Positions 44,553 through 54,122 of a stretch of 64,000 nt of DNA are shown piece after piece. The notes below the pieces were generated by a model that saw nothing but the letters and a program-made list of their open reading frames with translations, ran no database searches and was not told the DNA's origin. How positions within the stretch are numbered: the stretch's first letter is position 1; each line of letters starts with the position of its first letter. The DNA comes from GCA-2731375 sp964631725 (GTDB lineage Bacteria > Pseudomonadota > Alphaproteobacteria > GCA-2731375): assembly GCA_964631725.1 (NCBI GenBank), contig CAZVYX010000016.1, positions 1-64,000 of the forward strand, in the 5' to 3' direction. The position numbers and the translations under genes are program-made.

Positions 44553-45398
44553 ATGCGTTTTCAATGTCCGAGCTACGATTTAGTATTCGCTTTACCGGCC
44601 CCTTACCGCTGCGGCATAGTGGCGGACGCATCAAAAAATGACGGCCGCAATGTGACTTGGGATCTATACGTTGCCATCGTGCTGGTTCTCGCCGCGCCCT
44701 TCGTGGGGCGATTTCTTGCCATGCTGGTGGTGCGGTATCCGAACTGGCGCGGCATTTGGTTCGCCCGCTCGGCTTGTAGTCGCTGCGCCGTACCGCTATC
44801 GGTGCGCGCGCAACTTCCGCTTCTTGGCTGGCTTCTTGATGGTGGCCACTGCCCCGCGTGCGGTCAGCGGACACCCGGTCTGGTGCTCCTTTTCGAGATT
44901 GCCGCGCTGGCAATCGCCATATGGTCGCTCGCAGTGTTCGACGGCATCGCGGCGGTTTCCGCCGCCATGCTGGGCTGGCTGCTGATTGCCGCCGCGGCGA
45001 TCGATCAGCGCACGATGCTGCTGCCTGACAGCTTGACCGCCGCCGCCCTATTGCTGGGATTTGCTGTTGCCGCCGCCGCCGGTCCCAATGCGTTGTTGAG
45101 TGCTCTTGCCGGGGCCGCCGCCGGCTTTGCCGCCTTCGCCCTGATCGGTGCGTTCTTCAGGCGCTTGCACGGACACGACGGCCTTGGCCTCGGTGATGCC
45201 AAATTGCTGGCGGCGGCGGGCGCATGGGTCGGCTGGCAGTCGCTGCCGTCGTTGGTTTTGATCGCCGCGAGCACGGCCATCGTGGTGATCCTATTGACGG
45301 GATTGGTAGGTGATGGCGGCATACGGCGGCGGCTACCATTTGGGCCGCACCTGGGATTGGCGGCCTGGCTTACCCTGCTCTACCGGCCGTTGCCATGA
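44553..45398 (+). CDS. gspO: T2SS prepilin peptidase GspO
   Basis: Inner-membrane aspartic peptidase that cleaves and methylates the pseudopilins, 281 residues as drawn. It has about seven helices and the two catalytic aspartates, AAAIDQRTMLLPD and GLGDAKLL. It also has a zinc tetracysteine region, CSRC near the start and CPAC after it. The true start is uncertain: GTG 44619 or GTG 44652 would put the start close to the first helix and may be better. It is the first gene of the plus-strand T2SS operon, 11 bases upstream of gspE. Confidence 0.88.
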   Translation: MRFQCPSYDLVFALPAPYRCGIVADASKNDGRNVTWDLYVAIVLVLAAPFVGRFLAMLVVRYPNWRGIWFARSACSRCAVPLSVRAQLPLLGWLLDGGHCPACGQRTPGLVLLFEIAALAIAIWSLAVFDGIAAVSAAMLGWLLIAAAAIDQRTMLLPDSLTAAALLLGFAVAAAAGPNALLSALAGAAAGFAAFALIGAFFRRLHGHDGLGLGDAKLLAAAGAWVGWQSLPSLVLIAASTAIVVILLTGLVGDGGIRRRLPFGPHLGLAAWLTLLYRPLP

Positions 45399-45408
45399 GG
45401 AGGTGCCG

Positions 45409-47052
45409 TTGACTGCCTCGGCGGTGAAACAACTGATCGACAGTGGTTTGCTTGCCGAGAGCGACCTGGAGCGCGCGCGCCTTGCCGCCGAGGCGATGTC
45501 AACACCGGTGCACAGCGCGCTTGTCGGGCTTGGCCTGGTTGCCGAGGACGCCATGGCCCGCACCCTGGCCGACAGTCAGTCGCTGCCGCTGGTCGCTGAC
45601 AACGACTATCCCGACGAGGCTGTGCTGCCGGACCTATTGACCGAGTCTTTCCTGCGCACCTGCCAGGTGCTGCCGTTGTCGGCGAATGAGCACACGGTCA
45701 CGGTGGCGCTTGCCGACCCGCTTGATCGCGATACCATCCGGGCGCTGGAGATGCGCCTCGACCGCAGTGTGCGGCCGGCTGTCGCCACACCGTCGCAGTT
45801 GCGGCGCCATTTTGATCGAATTTACGGCGAAGCCGCCGGCCGCCAGGGCACGGGACCGGGCGAGGAAGGCCGCGTCTACATCGAGCGATTGCAGGACCAG
45901 GTCAGCGACGCCCCGACCGTCAAGCTCGCTAACCGGCTGATCGAACAGGCGGTGATGCAACGCGCCTCCGACATTCACCTGGAGCCGGATGGCGACGATT
46001 TGCGGGTGCGATTCCGGATCGACGGCCTGCTGCGCGAGATCCGACGCCTGCCGCTGAGCGACCATGCACCGCTGATCAGCCGTATCAAGATCATGTCGGG
46101 TCTCGACATTGTCGAGCGGCGGTTGCCGCAGGATGGCCGCACGCAGCAAGTGGTCGAAGGCCGCCGCATTGATATGCGGGTCTCCTGCCTGCCGATGATG
46201 CACGGCGAAGGCATGGTGATCCGGCTGCTGGACCAGAATCGGGCACCATTGGAGCTGGCCGATCTGGGACTGGACAGCGATCTGCAGGGGCGCCTGGCGG
46301 CCGCCCTGGATGGCGGCAGGGGTATCGTGCTGGTGACCGGCCCAACCGGCAGCGGCAAGACCACCACCCTTTATGCCGCGCTGCAGCGCTTTAACGACCC
46401 GCAAAACAAAATCATTACCGTCGAGGACCCGGTGGAGTTCCAGTTGCCCGGTATCAGCCAAATTCAGGTTCGGCCCGAGATCGGCCTCGGCTTCAGCCGC
46501 GTCTTGCGCTCGGTGCTGCGGCACGATCCGGATACGTTGATGATCGGCGAAATCCGCGATCTGGAAACGGCCGAGATCGCGGTACAGGCGGCGCTGACCG
46601 GTCACCTGGTGTTGTCGACACTGCATACCAACAGCGCGCCTGACGCGCTTACGCGCTTGGCCGACATGGGCCTCGATCCCTACCGCATCACCGCCTCTGT
46701 CGCGGCGGTCGTGGCACAGCGTCTGGTGCGTACCCTGTGCGAACACTGCCGGACGCCGGCCCCCGACGACGTCAATGGCACCGACGATGTCGGGGGCGGG
46801 GCGACAGTTTACGAGGCGGCCGGATGCGAACGGTGCGGCGGCACCGGTTACAATGGACGCACCTTGATCGCCGAAGTGATGGTTATTGACGAACCTCTGC
46901 GCAGCCTGATCATGCAACGTGGGGAGCCGCGGGCGATTGAAAAGGCGGCGCGTGCCGGAGGCCTGCTGCCGATGCGCCAGAACGGTCTCGACAAAGTTGC
47001 GCAGGGAAAGACGAGCATCGCCGAATTGATGCGCGTGCTGGGGAGCGGCTAG
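45409..47052 (+). CDS. gspE: T2SS assembly ATPase GspE
   Basis: Cytoplasmic ATPase that drives pseudopilus assembly, 547 residues. The N-terminal domain (about 1-150) is a GspE/PilB N-domain. Walker A is GPTGSGKTTT, then the Asp box ITVEDPVEFQLPGISQIQV, Walker B LMIGEIRDLETAEIAV and the His box LVLSTLHTN. The zinc tetracysteine (CEHC and CERC) is present. I chose TTG 45409 since GGAGG precedes it by five bases; the open frame extends into gspO. Confidence 0.93.
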   Translation: MTASAVKQLIDSGLLAESDLERARLAAEAMSTPVHSALVGLGLVAEDAMARTLADSQSLPLVADNDYPDEAVLPDLLTESFLRTCQVLPLSANEHTVTVALADPLDRDTIRALEMRLDRSVRPAVATPSQLRRHFDRIYGEAAGRQGTGPGEEGRVYIERLQDQVSDAPTVKLANRLIEQAVMQRASDIHLEPDGDDLRVRFRIDGLLREIRRLPLSDHAPLISRIKIMSGLDIVERRLPQDGRTQQVVEGRRIDMRVSCLPMMHGEGMVIRLLDQNRAPLELADLGLDSDLQGRLAAALDGGRGIVLVTGPTGSGKTTTLYAALQRFNDPQNKIITVEDPVEFQLPGISQIQVRPEIGLGFSRVLRSVLRHDPDTLMIGEIRDLETAEIAVQAALTGHLVLSTLHTNSAPDALTRLADMGLDPYRITASVAAVVAQRLVRTLCEHCRTPAPDDVNGTDDVGGGATVYEAAGCERCGGTGYNGRTLIAEVMVIDEPLRSLIMQRGEPRAIEKAARAGGLLPMRQNGLDKVAQGKTSIAELMRVLGSG

Positions 47053-47055
47053 GCG

Positions 47056-48279
47056 ATGCCGTGGTTCCAGTACCGTGCGGTGGATGCCGGAGATCACGTG
47101 GTGGAGGCCTCGATTGAGGCAGACGACCGCGACACGGCGCTGGCGCGGCTGCGCGGCGAGGGCTTGCTGCCGCTGCGTCTGGACCCTGTCGGCGACGCCG
47201 GGGGCCGGTCCTGGCGTGTGCAACTGCGGCGCTGGCTCAGCTACCTCGACCCTGACGCCGGGCGGTTGCCGCCGCCGGCGATTACCGCCTTCGTGCGGGA
47301 GCTCAGTATGCTGCTTGATGCCGGCATTGGCGCCGACCGGGCCTTGCTGATCATCGCCCGCTCGGCGGAACGGCCGATACTGGCGCAGCTCGCCACCGAC
47401 CTGCGCCAGCGTGTCCGCGCCGGCGACAGCCTGGCGGATGCGCTCGACCAGGATTCGGGGCACTTCGATGCGGTGTTCCGTGCCACGGTTCGCGCCGGCG
47501 AAGCCGGCAGCGCCCTGACCGATGCGCTGGCGCGCCTCGCGGATTGGCGGGAGCAGCGCGAATATATGCTGGCTGCGGTCAGGTCAGCGCTGATCTATCC
47601 CTGTTTCCTGATCGTCGCGGCGCTGATGTCCTTCCTGGTGCTGCTGCTGTTCGTGGTGCCGCAATTTGAGGCGCTGTTCCAGCAGACTGGCGCCGAGGTG
47701 TCGCTGTTCACCGGCGCCCTGCTCGCTGTTTCCGGCTTTCTGCGCAGCTACCTACCGGTGATCGTCGTATTGGCGCTGGTGCTCTGGCTGCTCGCGCGCC
47801 GGCGCCGCACCGCATGGACCGGCCTCGCGGCGCGGCTGCCGATCTTGCGCGGTTTCCTGCGGAAGGTGGCGATTGAGCGCGCGCTTAGCATTATGGCGAT
47901 CCTTTTTGCCAGCCGTATGCCGGCACCGGCGGCATTGGATTTGGCGGCGGAGGCGGTCGGCGATCCGGGGTTGGCATCATCGCTGCGGCAGACGGCGGCG
48001 CGGGTTCGTGAAGGCGCCCGCCTAAGCGACAGCCTGCGCCGGACCGGCGACTTGCCGGAGCTGGTGGTCGAGATGATCTCGGTCGGTGAGGATGCCGGCT
48101 CGCTTCAGGAGATTCTGGAGCGCCTTGGCGAGCGACTGCGGGCCGACGTCGAACAGGGCTTACGCCGGCTGATCGCGGTGATCGAGCCGGTGCTGATCAT
48201 TTTGACGGGAATCCTGGTTGCTTCTATCATTCTGACCCTGTTGTCGGCGATCGCGAGCGTTCATGCCCTGGTATACTGA
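47056..48279 (+). CDS. gspF: T2SS inner-membrane platform protein GspF
   Basis: Polytopic platform protein of the T2SS, 407 residues. It has two T2SSF domains (about 70-195 and 270-395) and three helices: SALIYPCFLIVAALMSFLVL, YLPVIVVLALVLWLLA, and the last near residue 385. It has the family start PWFQYRAVDAGDHVVEASIE and the FVRELSMLLDAGIGADRALL segment. It starts three bases after the gspE stop. GspF works with GspE and GspL. Confidence 0.95.
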   Translation: MPWFQYRAVDAGDHVVEASIEADDRDTALARLRGEGLLPLRLDPVGDAGGRSWRVQLRRWLSYLDPDAGRLPPPAITAFVRELSMLLDAGIGADRALLIIARSAERPILAQLATDLRQRVRAGDSLADALDQDSGHFDAVFRATVRAGEAGSALTDALARLADWREQREYMLAAVRSALIYPCFLIVAALMSFLVLLLFVVPQFEALFQQTGAEVSLFTGALLAVSGFLRSYLPVIVVLALVLWLLARRRRTAWTGLAARLPILRGFLRKVAIERALSIMAILFASRMPAPAALDLAAEAVGDPGLASSLRQTAARVREGARLSDSLRRTGDLPELVVEMISVGEDAGSLQEILERLGERLRADVEQGLRRLIAVIEPVLIILTGILVASIILTLLSAIASVHALVY

Positions 48280-48727
48280 AACCGAAATCAGACAGCCGCA
48301 AAGGGCGTGTGGTCAGCAAGGCTTCACGCTCATCGAACTGCTGGTTGTTCTGGTCATTCTCGGCCTGCTGATTGGTTTGGTGACGCCGACCGTGATCAGC
48401 TATCTCGGTCGCGCCAAGATCGATGTGGCTCGCATCCAAATAGACAGCCTGGCGACGGCGCTGGACCTATACCGGTTGGATGTCGGCCGCTATCCCAGGC
48501 AGGCCGAAGGCCTTGCCGCGCTTACCAGGCGCCCGGCCGGCGAGGAACACTGGAACGGACCCTATCTGAGGGGCGATGTGCCGCTGGATCCCTGGCACCA
48601 CGCCTACCTCTACAAGCGGCCGAAGAGCGGTGCCGGCGGTTACAGCCTGCAGAGCCTCGGCGCCGACGGCAAGGCGGGCGGCGATGGCGAGGATGCCGAC
48701 ATCATGGTCCAGTCGTCTGCGTTATGA
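48263..48727 (+). CDS. gspG: T2SS major pseudopilin GspG
   Basis: Major pseudopilin, 154 residues. The prepilin site is QQG/FTLIELLVVLVILGLL, with cleavage after Gly and the conserved Glu at position 5 of the mature protein. The C-terminal half has the GspG features YPRQAEGLAALTRRP, WNGPYL and DPWHHAYLYKRP. It overlaps the gspF end by 17 bases and gspH by four. The leader is longer than usual at about 20 residues. Confidence 0.95.
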   Translation: MPWYTETEIRQPQRACGQQGFTLIELLVVLVILGLLIGLVTPTVISYLGRAKIDVARIQIDSLATALDLYRLDVGRYPRQAEGLAALTRRPAGEEHWNGPYLRGDVPLDPWHHAYLYKRPKSGAGGYSLQSLGADGKAGGDGEDADIMVQSSAL

Positions 48728-49170
48728 CCGGCCATGATGGGCAGCGCGGCTTCACGCTAATTGAATTGGTCGTGGTGATTGCGCTGCTGGCACTGGTGGC
48801 CGCCATCGCCGCTCCGGCCGCCGGTCGTCTCTTTGATCTATCGTCGTCGGTTGATGACGCCAAACGCCTGGCGATGGCGATGCGGCAGGCGCGAATGACG
48901 GCGATCAGTGAAGGGCAGCCGCAATCTGTCCACATCGATCCGGTGCGCCGCCGTTGGCGACATGGCGACAGCGTTGGGACATTTGATGGTGCCGCGTCAA
49001 TTTCCGCCGTGGTGCCGCCCGCCGGGCGCCGTCTGAACGGAGTGTCCGCAATTGTATTCCTGCCTGACGGTAGCGCCACCGGCGGACGCATCGTGCTGGG
49101 CGAGGGCCATCGCCAACAAAGCGTCGCCGTCGACTGGCTGACCGGGACCGTCTCGATTGCCGGCCCGTAG
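48724..49170 (+). CDS. gspH: T2SS minor pseudopilin GspH
   Basis: Minor pseudopilin, 148 residues. Prepilin site QRG/FTLIELVVVIALLALV, then the GspH domain (RLAMAMRQARMTAISEGQPQ and IVFLPDGSATGG). The start shares ATGA with the gspG stop, which sets the start although the frame is open far upstream. It belongs to the tip complex with I, J and K. Confidence 0.9.
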   Translation: MTGHDGQRGFTLIELVVVIALLALVAAIAAPAAGRLFDLSSSVDDAKRLAMAMRQARMTAISEGQPQSVHIDPVRRRWRHGDSVGTFDGAASISAVVPPAGRRLNGVSAIVFLPDGSATGGRIVLGEGHRQQSVAVDWLTGTVSIAGP

Positions 49171-49558
49171 GCAAGCCGGCTTCAGCCTGCTGGAGGTCTT
49201 GGTCAGCCTGGTTGTGGTGGCACTGACGGTTGGCGCCGCCATTGGCGTGTACGGTCAGGCCGCCGAAAGCGCCGGGCGTGGCGAGCGGGCGCTGCAGGCC
49301 TTGATGACGGCGCAATCGCTCCTGGCCGAGCACGGCACGGCCATCCCACTGAAGAGCGGCACCAATTACGGGAAAACAGAGGCAGGTCTGCGTTGGCGGA
49401 GTATCGTCTCACCCTATGAAGGCCTCGACCGGGACCAGATGCGCCGCCTGCCGGTAAAGCCGTTCACCGTCGGCGTCACCGTTTCCTGGGGTGATGCAAA
49501 GGCCCAGTCACTGACGTTGCGGGCCTTGAAGATCACGGAGCCGGCAGATGCCCGATAG
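49157..49558 (+). CDS. gspI: T2SS minor pseudopilin GspI
   Basis: Minor pseudopilin, 133 residues. The site is QAG/FSLLEVLVSLVVVALTV followed by the typical GspI stretch ALMTAQSLLAEHGT. The likely start is a TTG at 49157, inside the gspH end, since no closer ATG is in frame. It overlaps the downstream gspJ by eleven bases. Such overlaps across G-K suggest strict co-translation. Confidence 0.88.
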   Translation: MPARRQAGFSLLEVLVSLVVVALTVGAAIGVYGQAAESAGRGERALQALMTAQSLLAEHGTAIPLKSGTNYGKTEAGLRWRSIVSPYEGLDRDQMRRLPVKPFTVGVTVSWGDAKAQSLTLRALKITEPADAR

Positions 49559-50156
49559 GCGGCGACAGGCCGGCTTCACGCTGCTGGAATTGGTTGTCGG
49601 CATCGCCCTTCTGGCCCTGATTACCACGCTGCTGGTCAACGTCCTCGGTACCGGTATCGCCGCTACGAAGCAAGTGGACCGGCGCACCGAGCGGATTGAG
49701 CGGGCGCACCACGTACATAGGCTGTTGCGCGAGCGGCTTGAAACGGTGCGTCCCCTGGACTGGGAAATTGGCGAGGGGCGACAGCAGGTATTCGCGGGCG
49801 AGGCTGACACCATGCGGTTCATCACCACGGCGCCGCCCTGGCCCGACCTTGGCGGCCTGGTGCTGGATTGGCTGCACCTGAGCGGCGGTCGTCTGGTGCT
49901 GACGGAACGGCGCTTTATAGGGGCCGACGACGCGCTGAACGGCAATGATGCCGAAAATGGCACGACGCTGGCGCGCGACATTGGCACGCTGCATATCGAC
50001 TATTATGGCCAGGTGGAGCGCCGGCGCGCGGCTTGGCACGGCTTCTGGAACCAGCGGGAACTACCGGACCTGATCCGCGTACGAATCGCTTGGCGCGATG
50101 GCGAAAAATGGCCCGACCTTGTCGTGCATCCCCGGCTCGCACGACAGCCGAGGTGA
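49548..50156 (+). CDS. gspJ: T2SS minor pseudopilin GspJ
   Basis: Minor pseudopilin, 202 residues. It begins MPDRRRQAG/FTLLELVVGI with the usual Glu, a single N-terminal helix, and a C-terminal soluble domain ending in a basic tail. The DWEIGEGRQQVFAGEADTMR stretch and PDLIRVRIAWRDGEKWPDLV near the end match GspJ-type proteins. It sits between gspI and gspK in the normal order and is followed by gspK six bases later. Confidence 0.88.
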   Translation: MPDRRRQAGFTLLELVVGIALLALITTLLVNVLGTGIAATKQVDRRTERIERAHHVHRLLRERLETVRPLDWEIGEGRQQVFAGEADTMRFITTAPPWPDLGGLVLDWLHLSGGRLVLTERRFIGADDALNGNDAENGTTLARDIGTLHIDYYGQVERRRAAWHGFWNQRELPDLIRVRIAWRDGEKWPDLVVHPRLARQPR

Positions 50157-50162
50157 CGGTGA

Positions 50163-51092
50163 ATGGTTGACATGAGCAACATCAGGCAGCGACAAGGTAG
50201 CGTGCTTTTGGTGGTGTTGTGGCTGCTGGTGATGCTGGCATTGATTGCCCAAGGCGTGGCGCAACGGTCGCGCAGCCACCTAACGCTGGCGCGGGCCCAG
50301 ATCGATCTGGCGCAGGAGCGCCTGCGCGCGCAGGCCGGCGTGTTGCACGGGGCGTTGCTGCTGCTTGATCGGGGGCGGCCTCTACCGCCACGCCAAAGCC
50401 TGACAGGCGGGAATGCGCCAGCCATTATCGGCGCCGCGGTTGATATCGAGATCATTGACGAATGCGGCCGCGTCGACCTGAACACCGGCCACGCCGACAT
50501 GATCGCCGCCCTGTTCAACGGTTTTGGGCTGGCCGATCGTTCCAGGCAACAGGCAAACGCGGTCCTCGACTACCGCGATCCCGGCAGCCGGCCCCGGCCG
50601 CAGGGCGCCGAACATGACGCCTACCGCGCCGCCGGGCGCTTCGACGGCCCCCGCAACGGCCCATTCGAGACGGTTGCCGAACTGCACCAGGTGTTGGGTC
50701 TCGACGCTGAAACCGTGGCGCGGCTGACACCGTACTTTACCGTTGACTGCCTCAATGCTGGCGTCGACCCGATGGCCGCCAGCGCGCCGCTGCTGCGGCT
50801 GTTGCCCTCGTGGGCCGCGCCTGACTCGCTGCAGAGCTTTCTGCATGCCCGAGATGACGCGTCACGCAACGGCGGCGGCGGGATGCGTTGGCCGGCCGGA
50901 CTGGGGAAGTATGCGGAGCCCTCGGACGGTCACGCCTACGGTATCAGGGCGACGACCCGCGGCCCGGCCCCCGCCGTTAGCTGGTCGGCGGTGGTGTGGC
51001 TTGGTGGCGGCGATGGCCGGCCACTTGCATTCCGCACCTGGGAACCGGATAGGACGAATATCCTCGTTGCCAAGGACGGTGACGATAATTGA
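50163..51092 (+). CDS. gspK: T2SS minor pseudopilin GspK
   Basis: Tip pseudopilin, 309 residues. The N-terminus RQG/SVLLVVLWLLVMLALIAQG lacks the conserved Glu at position 5, as is normal for GspK. The body has the family features IIDECGRVDLNT and FETVAELHQVLGLDAETVAR and LTPYFTV, a SAM-like helical domain. This closes the pseudopilin series; the next gene follows after 75 bases. Confidence 0.9.
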   Translation: MVDMSNIRQRQGSVLLVVLWLLVMLALIAQGVAQRSRSHLTLARAQIDLAQERLRAQAGVLHGALLLLDRGRPLPPRQSLTGGNAPAIIGAAVDIEIIDECGRVDLNTGHADMIAALFNGFGLADRSRQQANAVLDYRDPGSRPRPQGAEHDAYRAAGRFDGPRNGPFETVAELHQVLGLDAETVARLTPYFTVDCLNAGVDPMAASAPLLRLLPSWAAPDSLQSFLHARDDASRNGGGGMRWPAGLGKYAEPSDGHAYGIRATTRGPAPAVSWSAVVWLGGGDGRPLAFRTWEPDRTNILVAKDGDDN

Positions 51093-51167
51093 CGGTGGTG
51101 GTTTTAATCTCGCGTCGAATCAAGATAGGATAGTCATTTACTGAACTCGTACGTCTGAGGGGAATAG

Positions 51168-52847
51168 ATGTTCGTGAACGGTCGGTTGCTGGTATTGGGT
51201 ATCCTTCTGGGTACGCTATCCGGATGTGCTTCGCTTGATGTCGCCGCTTGGTTCGGCGGTGAAGCTAAAGACACCCCGCGCCCACCGACGCAACAGCAGC
51301 AGGCCGCAGCCTCGAACGAAGCGCCAGATGGCTGGATTGTCGACACGGTGAGTGGCTGTGCGACCAGCAACCCGCAGCCGACGGCAGGCGAAAGCATTCG
51401 CTGGTTCGGCGATTGCAGTAACGGCAAACTAAGCGGTCACGGCACCTTGATATGGTACCGGGACGGCCACGAAACCGAGCGCAACGAAGGCGGCTTCCGG
51501 GGCGGAGAACTGCATGGCGAGGTGGTGACGACGTTTGACGATGGCACCTATATCGTCGGCGAATATGTTGACGGGCAGCGCAACGGCAATTTCATGATAC
51601 GCCGGCCTGACGGCTCGCACCTGCACGCGCTCTACGAGGGCGGAGAACTGTCGGCACGGCGCGTCGCCAGCGCCGGGGAAGTCGATGCCTGGCTGATGGC
51701 CCGGGCCCGCCAGGTCGCCGAGGCGGCCGAGGCCGCGCCTGGGCGCGAAGTGCGCCAAGTGGCCGCCGCGCCGGTATCGCAAACGATTGCGAACAGGCCG
51801 CCGCCCGCCGCAAGGGTCGACGCAACGAAGGCCGTGCCGGTTGTGTCAGTGCCACAACAGACGGTAGTAGCCGTCACGCCAGCGTCCAGCCCCGCTCCAG
51901 TATCATCACCCTTGGGCAAAGCTAATGGCGACCGTGGCAATATTGTCGTGTCTTCTGCTTCCGTGGCGAACGCCTACCAGCCCGCCGCCTACTACCCGCG
52001 TGCGATGTACCCGCTCGACAGCGTCACCCAGACCGCCAGGCTATATGCCGGCCGCGATGGTCCGTGGGTTGCCGGTCCACGCACTGGTGGCGCGTCGCCG
52101 GCCGGCGGCGGCACCATCGTCATTTCCTCTGCCTCGGTGACGACCGAGTATGCGAACCGGGGCGGCGCCGTGCCGCGGTCGTACCATGTGCCGCAACAGC
52201 TCGCCATGGCCACCTACCAACCGGTCGCCCGTTCGCCGCGCGCCGTAATCGAACTTGAAAACACCGCTCAGTCCGCCGTGACATACGCTGGCCGCGCCGC
52301 CGGTGCGCCGCCTCGCCGATCCAGGGATCTGACACCGTCGGTATCGCCTGATACGTTGTTCAGCCAGGGTTATCGGCTGGAACTCGCCGGTCAACGGCAG
52401 GCCGCGGCACGCGTTTATGACGAGGTCCTGCTGCAGCATCCATCGGCACCATCGGCGCTGTTGGCGAATGCCCGTCTGGTGCAGCTGCGCCAGCCGCAAC
52501 CGGTACAACGGATGCAAGCCTCGGTGGTCGCGGTCAACTCGCCTACGCCGAACGGCTCACCGCGCCCGGCGTCATTGGCACCCAGCCGTGCCTCGCCGGC
52601 ATCGGCGCTACATCGCCAAGTTTGCAGTCGCGGTGGCCTCTATGAAAGTGACAGCGGCTGGTGCGGCACCGTGACCGGTGAGCAGGGGCCATACTACTGG
52701 GTCCGCGTCGACGGGGTTCATTTGCGCGGCTTTGCCACCATCGGCATCACCCGCTCGACCTGCACGGGCAACAACTTCCTGAACTGGTTCTCGCTCGGCT
52801 CGTCGGTCAAGGTGCCGAAACAGTGCATGACATTTCAGGCGGGCTGA
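51168..52847 (+). CDS. Lipoprotein with MORN-like repeats and an internal duplication
   Basis: A 559-residue lipoprotein: LLVLGILLGTLSGC gives a lipobox with the cysteine at about residue 20. Residues about 75-150 contain MORN-like repeats (GKLSGHGTLIWYRDG, GELHGEVVTTFDDGTYIVG and GQRNGNFMIRRPDG). A low-complexity Ala/Pro/Val linker follows. Next is a tandem duplicate of about 60 residues, IVVSSASV...PRAMYPLDS...LYAGR and IVISSASV...PRAVIELEN...TYAGR. A TPR-like stretch comes before the C-terminal CSRGGLYESDSGWCGTVTG domain. It is on the T2SS operon strand, but is not a standard T2SS gene. Confidence 0.75.
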   Translation: MFVNGRLLVLGILLGTLSGCASLDVAAWFGGEAKDTPRPPTQQQQAAASNEAPDGWIVDTVSGCATSNPQPTAGESIRWFGDCSNGKLSGHGTLIWYRDGHETERNEGGFRGGELHGEVVTTFDDGTYIVGEYVDGQRNGNFMIRRPDGSHLHALYEGGELSARRVASAGEVDAWLMARARQVAEAAEAAPGREVRQVAAAPVSQTIANRPPPAARVDATKAVPVVSVPQQTVVAVTPASSPAPVSSPLGKANGDRGNIVVSSASVANAYQPAAYYPRAMYPLDSVTQTARLYAGRDGPWVAGPRTGGASPAGGGTIVISSASVTTEYANRGGAVPRSYHVPQQLAMATYQPVARSPRAVIELENTAQSAVTYAGRAAGAPPRRSRDLTPSVSPDTLFSQGYRLELAGQRQAAARVYDEVLLQHPSAPSALLANARLVQLRQPQPVQRMQASVVAVNSPTPNGSPRPASLAPSRASPASALHRQVCSRGGLYESDSGWCGTVTGEQGPYYWVRVDGVHLRGFATIGITRSTCTGNNFLNWFSLGSSVKVPKQCMTFQAG

Positions 52848-52853
52848 TAAGTA

Positions 52854-54074
52854 ATGCCCAATCTATTTGCTTTGCTGAAGATGATGCGCCGGGCCGCGCC
52901 AGCCGTGGTGGCCGTCTCGGTCTTGGCCGCGATCATCCAGCAGCCGGTCAACGCGCAGGTGTCCCGGTCCGACTACGCGGCCAGGGTCTCCGCCATCACC
53001 AATAGCATTGTTGCCGGCGCCGCGGGCGGCACGGGCAGTGGCGACCGTCCAGCTATATTTTTTGACCTTAACGGCGCCAGTGGCGTGTCTGCCGGCGACG
53101 ACGCCGTGATAGCGGGTGCCAGACGTCTCTATGAGATCTATCGCGCCCTCGGCGGCCCGCGGCTCGGCCAGAATGCCTTTTACGAACGCAAGGACGGCCG
53201 CATCTATATTGGTCTTGAAGGTCAAGGTGGACGCTGGGTCGATGGCGGCGTACAGGCCTTGGAGGTCCTTCGCGAGCAGTTGGTCGAAGCGGCCGTGGCA
53301 CAGCAGCCGGTTGCGCCTGCCGAACAGCCGGTTTGTCGAAGCTTTGAGTGCCTGCTCTTGGCCAACTACAAGGGCGACGCGCCGCTCGCCGGTTTCGTGC
53401 CACGGGGTCAGACCCAGGTTCTGGAGCTGTCGGGCAAGGGCTTCAGTGATGCGGGCGGCCCACCTGTCGTGCTGACCCCGGCGGCGTTTTACGTCGATAG
53501 CGTGGCATTTGTAAGCGCCGGGGAAGTTCAGGTTACCCTCTTGGTCGATGAAAGCGCCACGCTGGGCGCCAAGAGTCTGCTGGTATTCAATCGAGGCCGG
53601 GCCTTCCGAAGCGTCGGCCGCTACCAGGTGCATGTTGTCGCCAGCATCGAGGAGCTGGAGGCGATCGCCGCCGGCACTGTGCCCCTTCCTGGGACCACCA
53701 TTCCACCAGCCGATAGTGCGTTATATCAGGGCGGTGTCGGACGGGATGACGATTACGGCAACGATGCAAAGACGGCCACCGATGTTGCCGATGGCCTCTC
53801 TGGTCGACTGGAACGGCCGGGCGATCTGGACGTCTTCCGCCTCGTGGTGCCTCGGAACGCGACGGTCGAAATCACTTCAACCGGGCCGTCGGATTTGGCG
53901 GCGGAGCTGCGCGACGCCGTCGATACCCTGATCGCCGCTGACGATGACGGCGGCGCGCGCTACAACTTCCGAATTTCGCGCCAATTGGCCGCGGGCACCT
54001 ATTTTGTCACCGTCAGTCATTGCTGTGGCGGTACCGGCAGCTACCGTTTTACGGCGACGCAGAAGCCGCAGTAG
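52854..54074 (+). CDS. Exported protein with C-terminal PPC-like domain
   Basis: A 406-residue exported protein. After an N-terminal hydrophobic region (VVAVSVLAAIIQQPVNAQ) lies a domain without known family. The C-terminal 110 residues look like a bacterial pre-peptidase C-terminal (PPC) domain: DVADGLSGRLERPGDLDVFR, IAADDDGG and GTYFVTVSHCCGGTGSYRFT. PPC domains are common on T2SS-secreted proteins. It follows the MORN lipoprotein by six bases and ends the plus-strand operon. It may be a T2SS substrate or an assembly partner; no protease motif is present. Confidence 0.75.
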   Translation: MPNLFALLKMMRRAAPAVVAVSVLAAIIQQPVNAQVSRSDYAARVSAITNSIVAGAAGGTGSGDRPAIFFDLNGASGVSAGDDAVIAGARRLYEIYRALGGPRLGQNAFYERKDGRIYIGLEGQGGRWVDGGVQALEVLREQLVEAAVAQQPVAPAEQPVCRSFECLLLANYKGDAPLAGFVPRGQTQVLELSGKGFSDAGGPPVVLTPAAFYVDSVAFVSAGEVQVTLLVDESATLGAKSLLVFNRGRAFRSVGRYQVHVVASIEELEAIAAGTVPLPGTTIPPADSALYQGGVGRDDDYGNDAKTATDVADGLSGRLERPGDLDVFRLVVPRNATVEITSTGPSDLAAELRDAVDTLIAADDDGGARYNFRISRQLAAGTYFVTVSHCCGGTGSYRFTATQKPQ

Positions 54075-54122
54075 CGGTTATGGGTGTCCCAAATCCTGTA
54101 ATTTGCCGGTACTAGAAGAGCT

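Noticed and set aside
45634..47463. 609-codon minus-strand open frame across gspE and gspF
   Set aside because: gspE and gspF are unmistakable on the plus strand; the antisense frame has no motif and biased composition.
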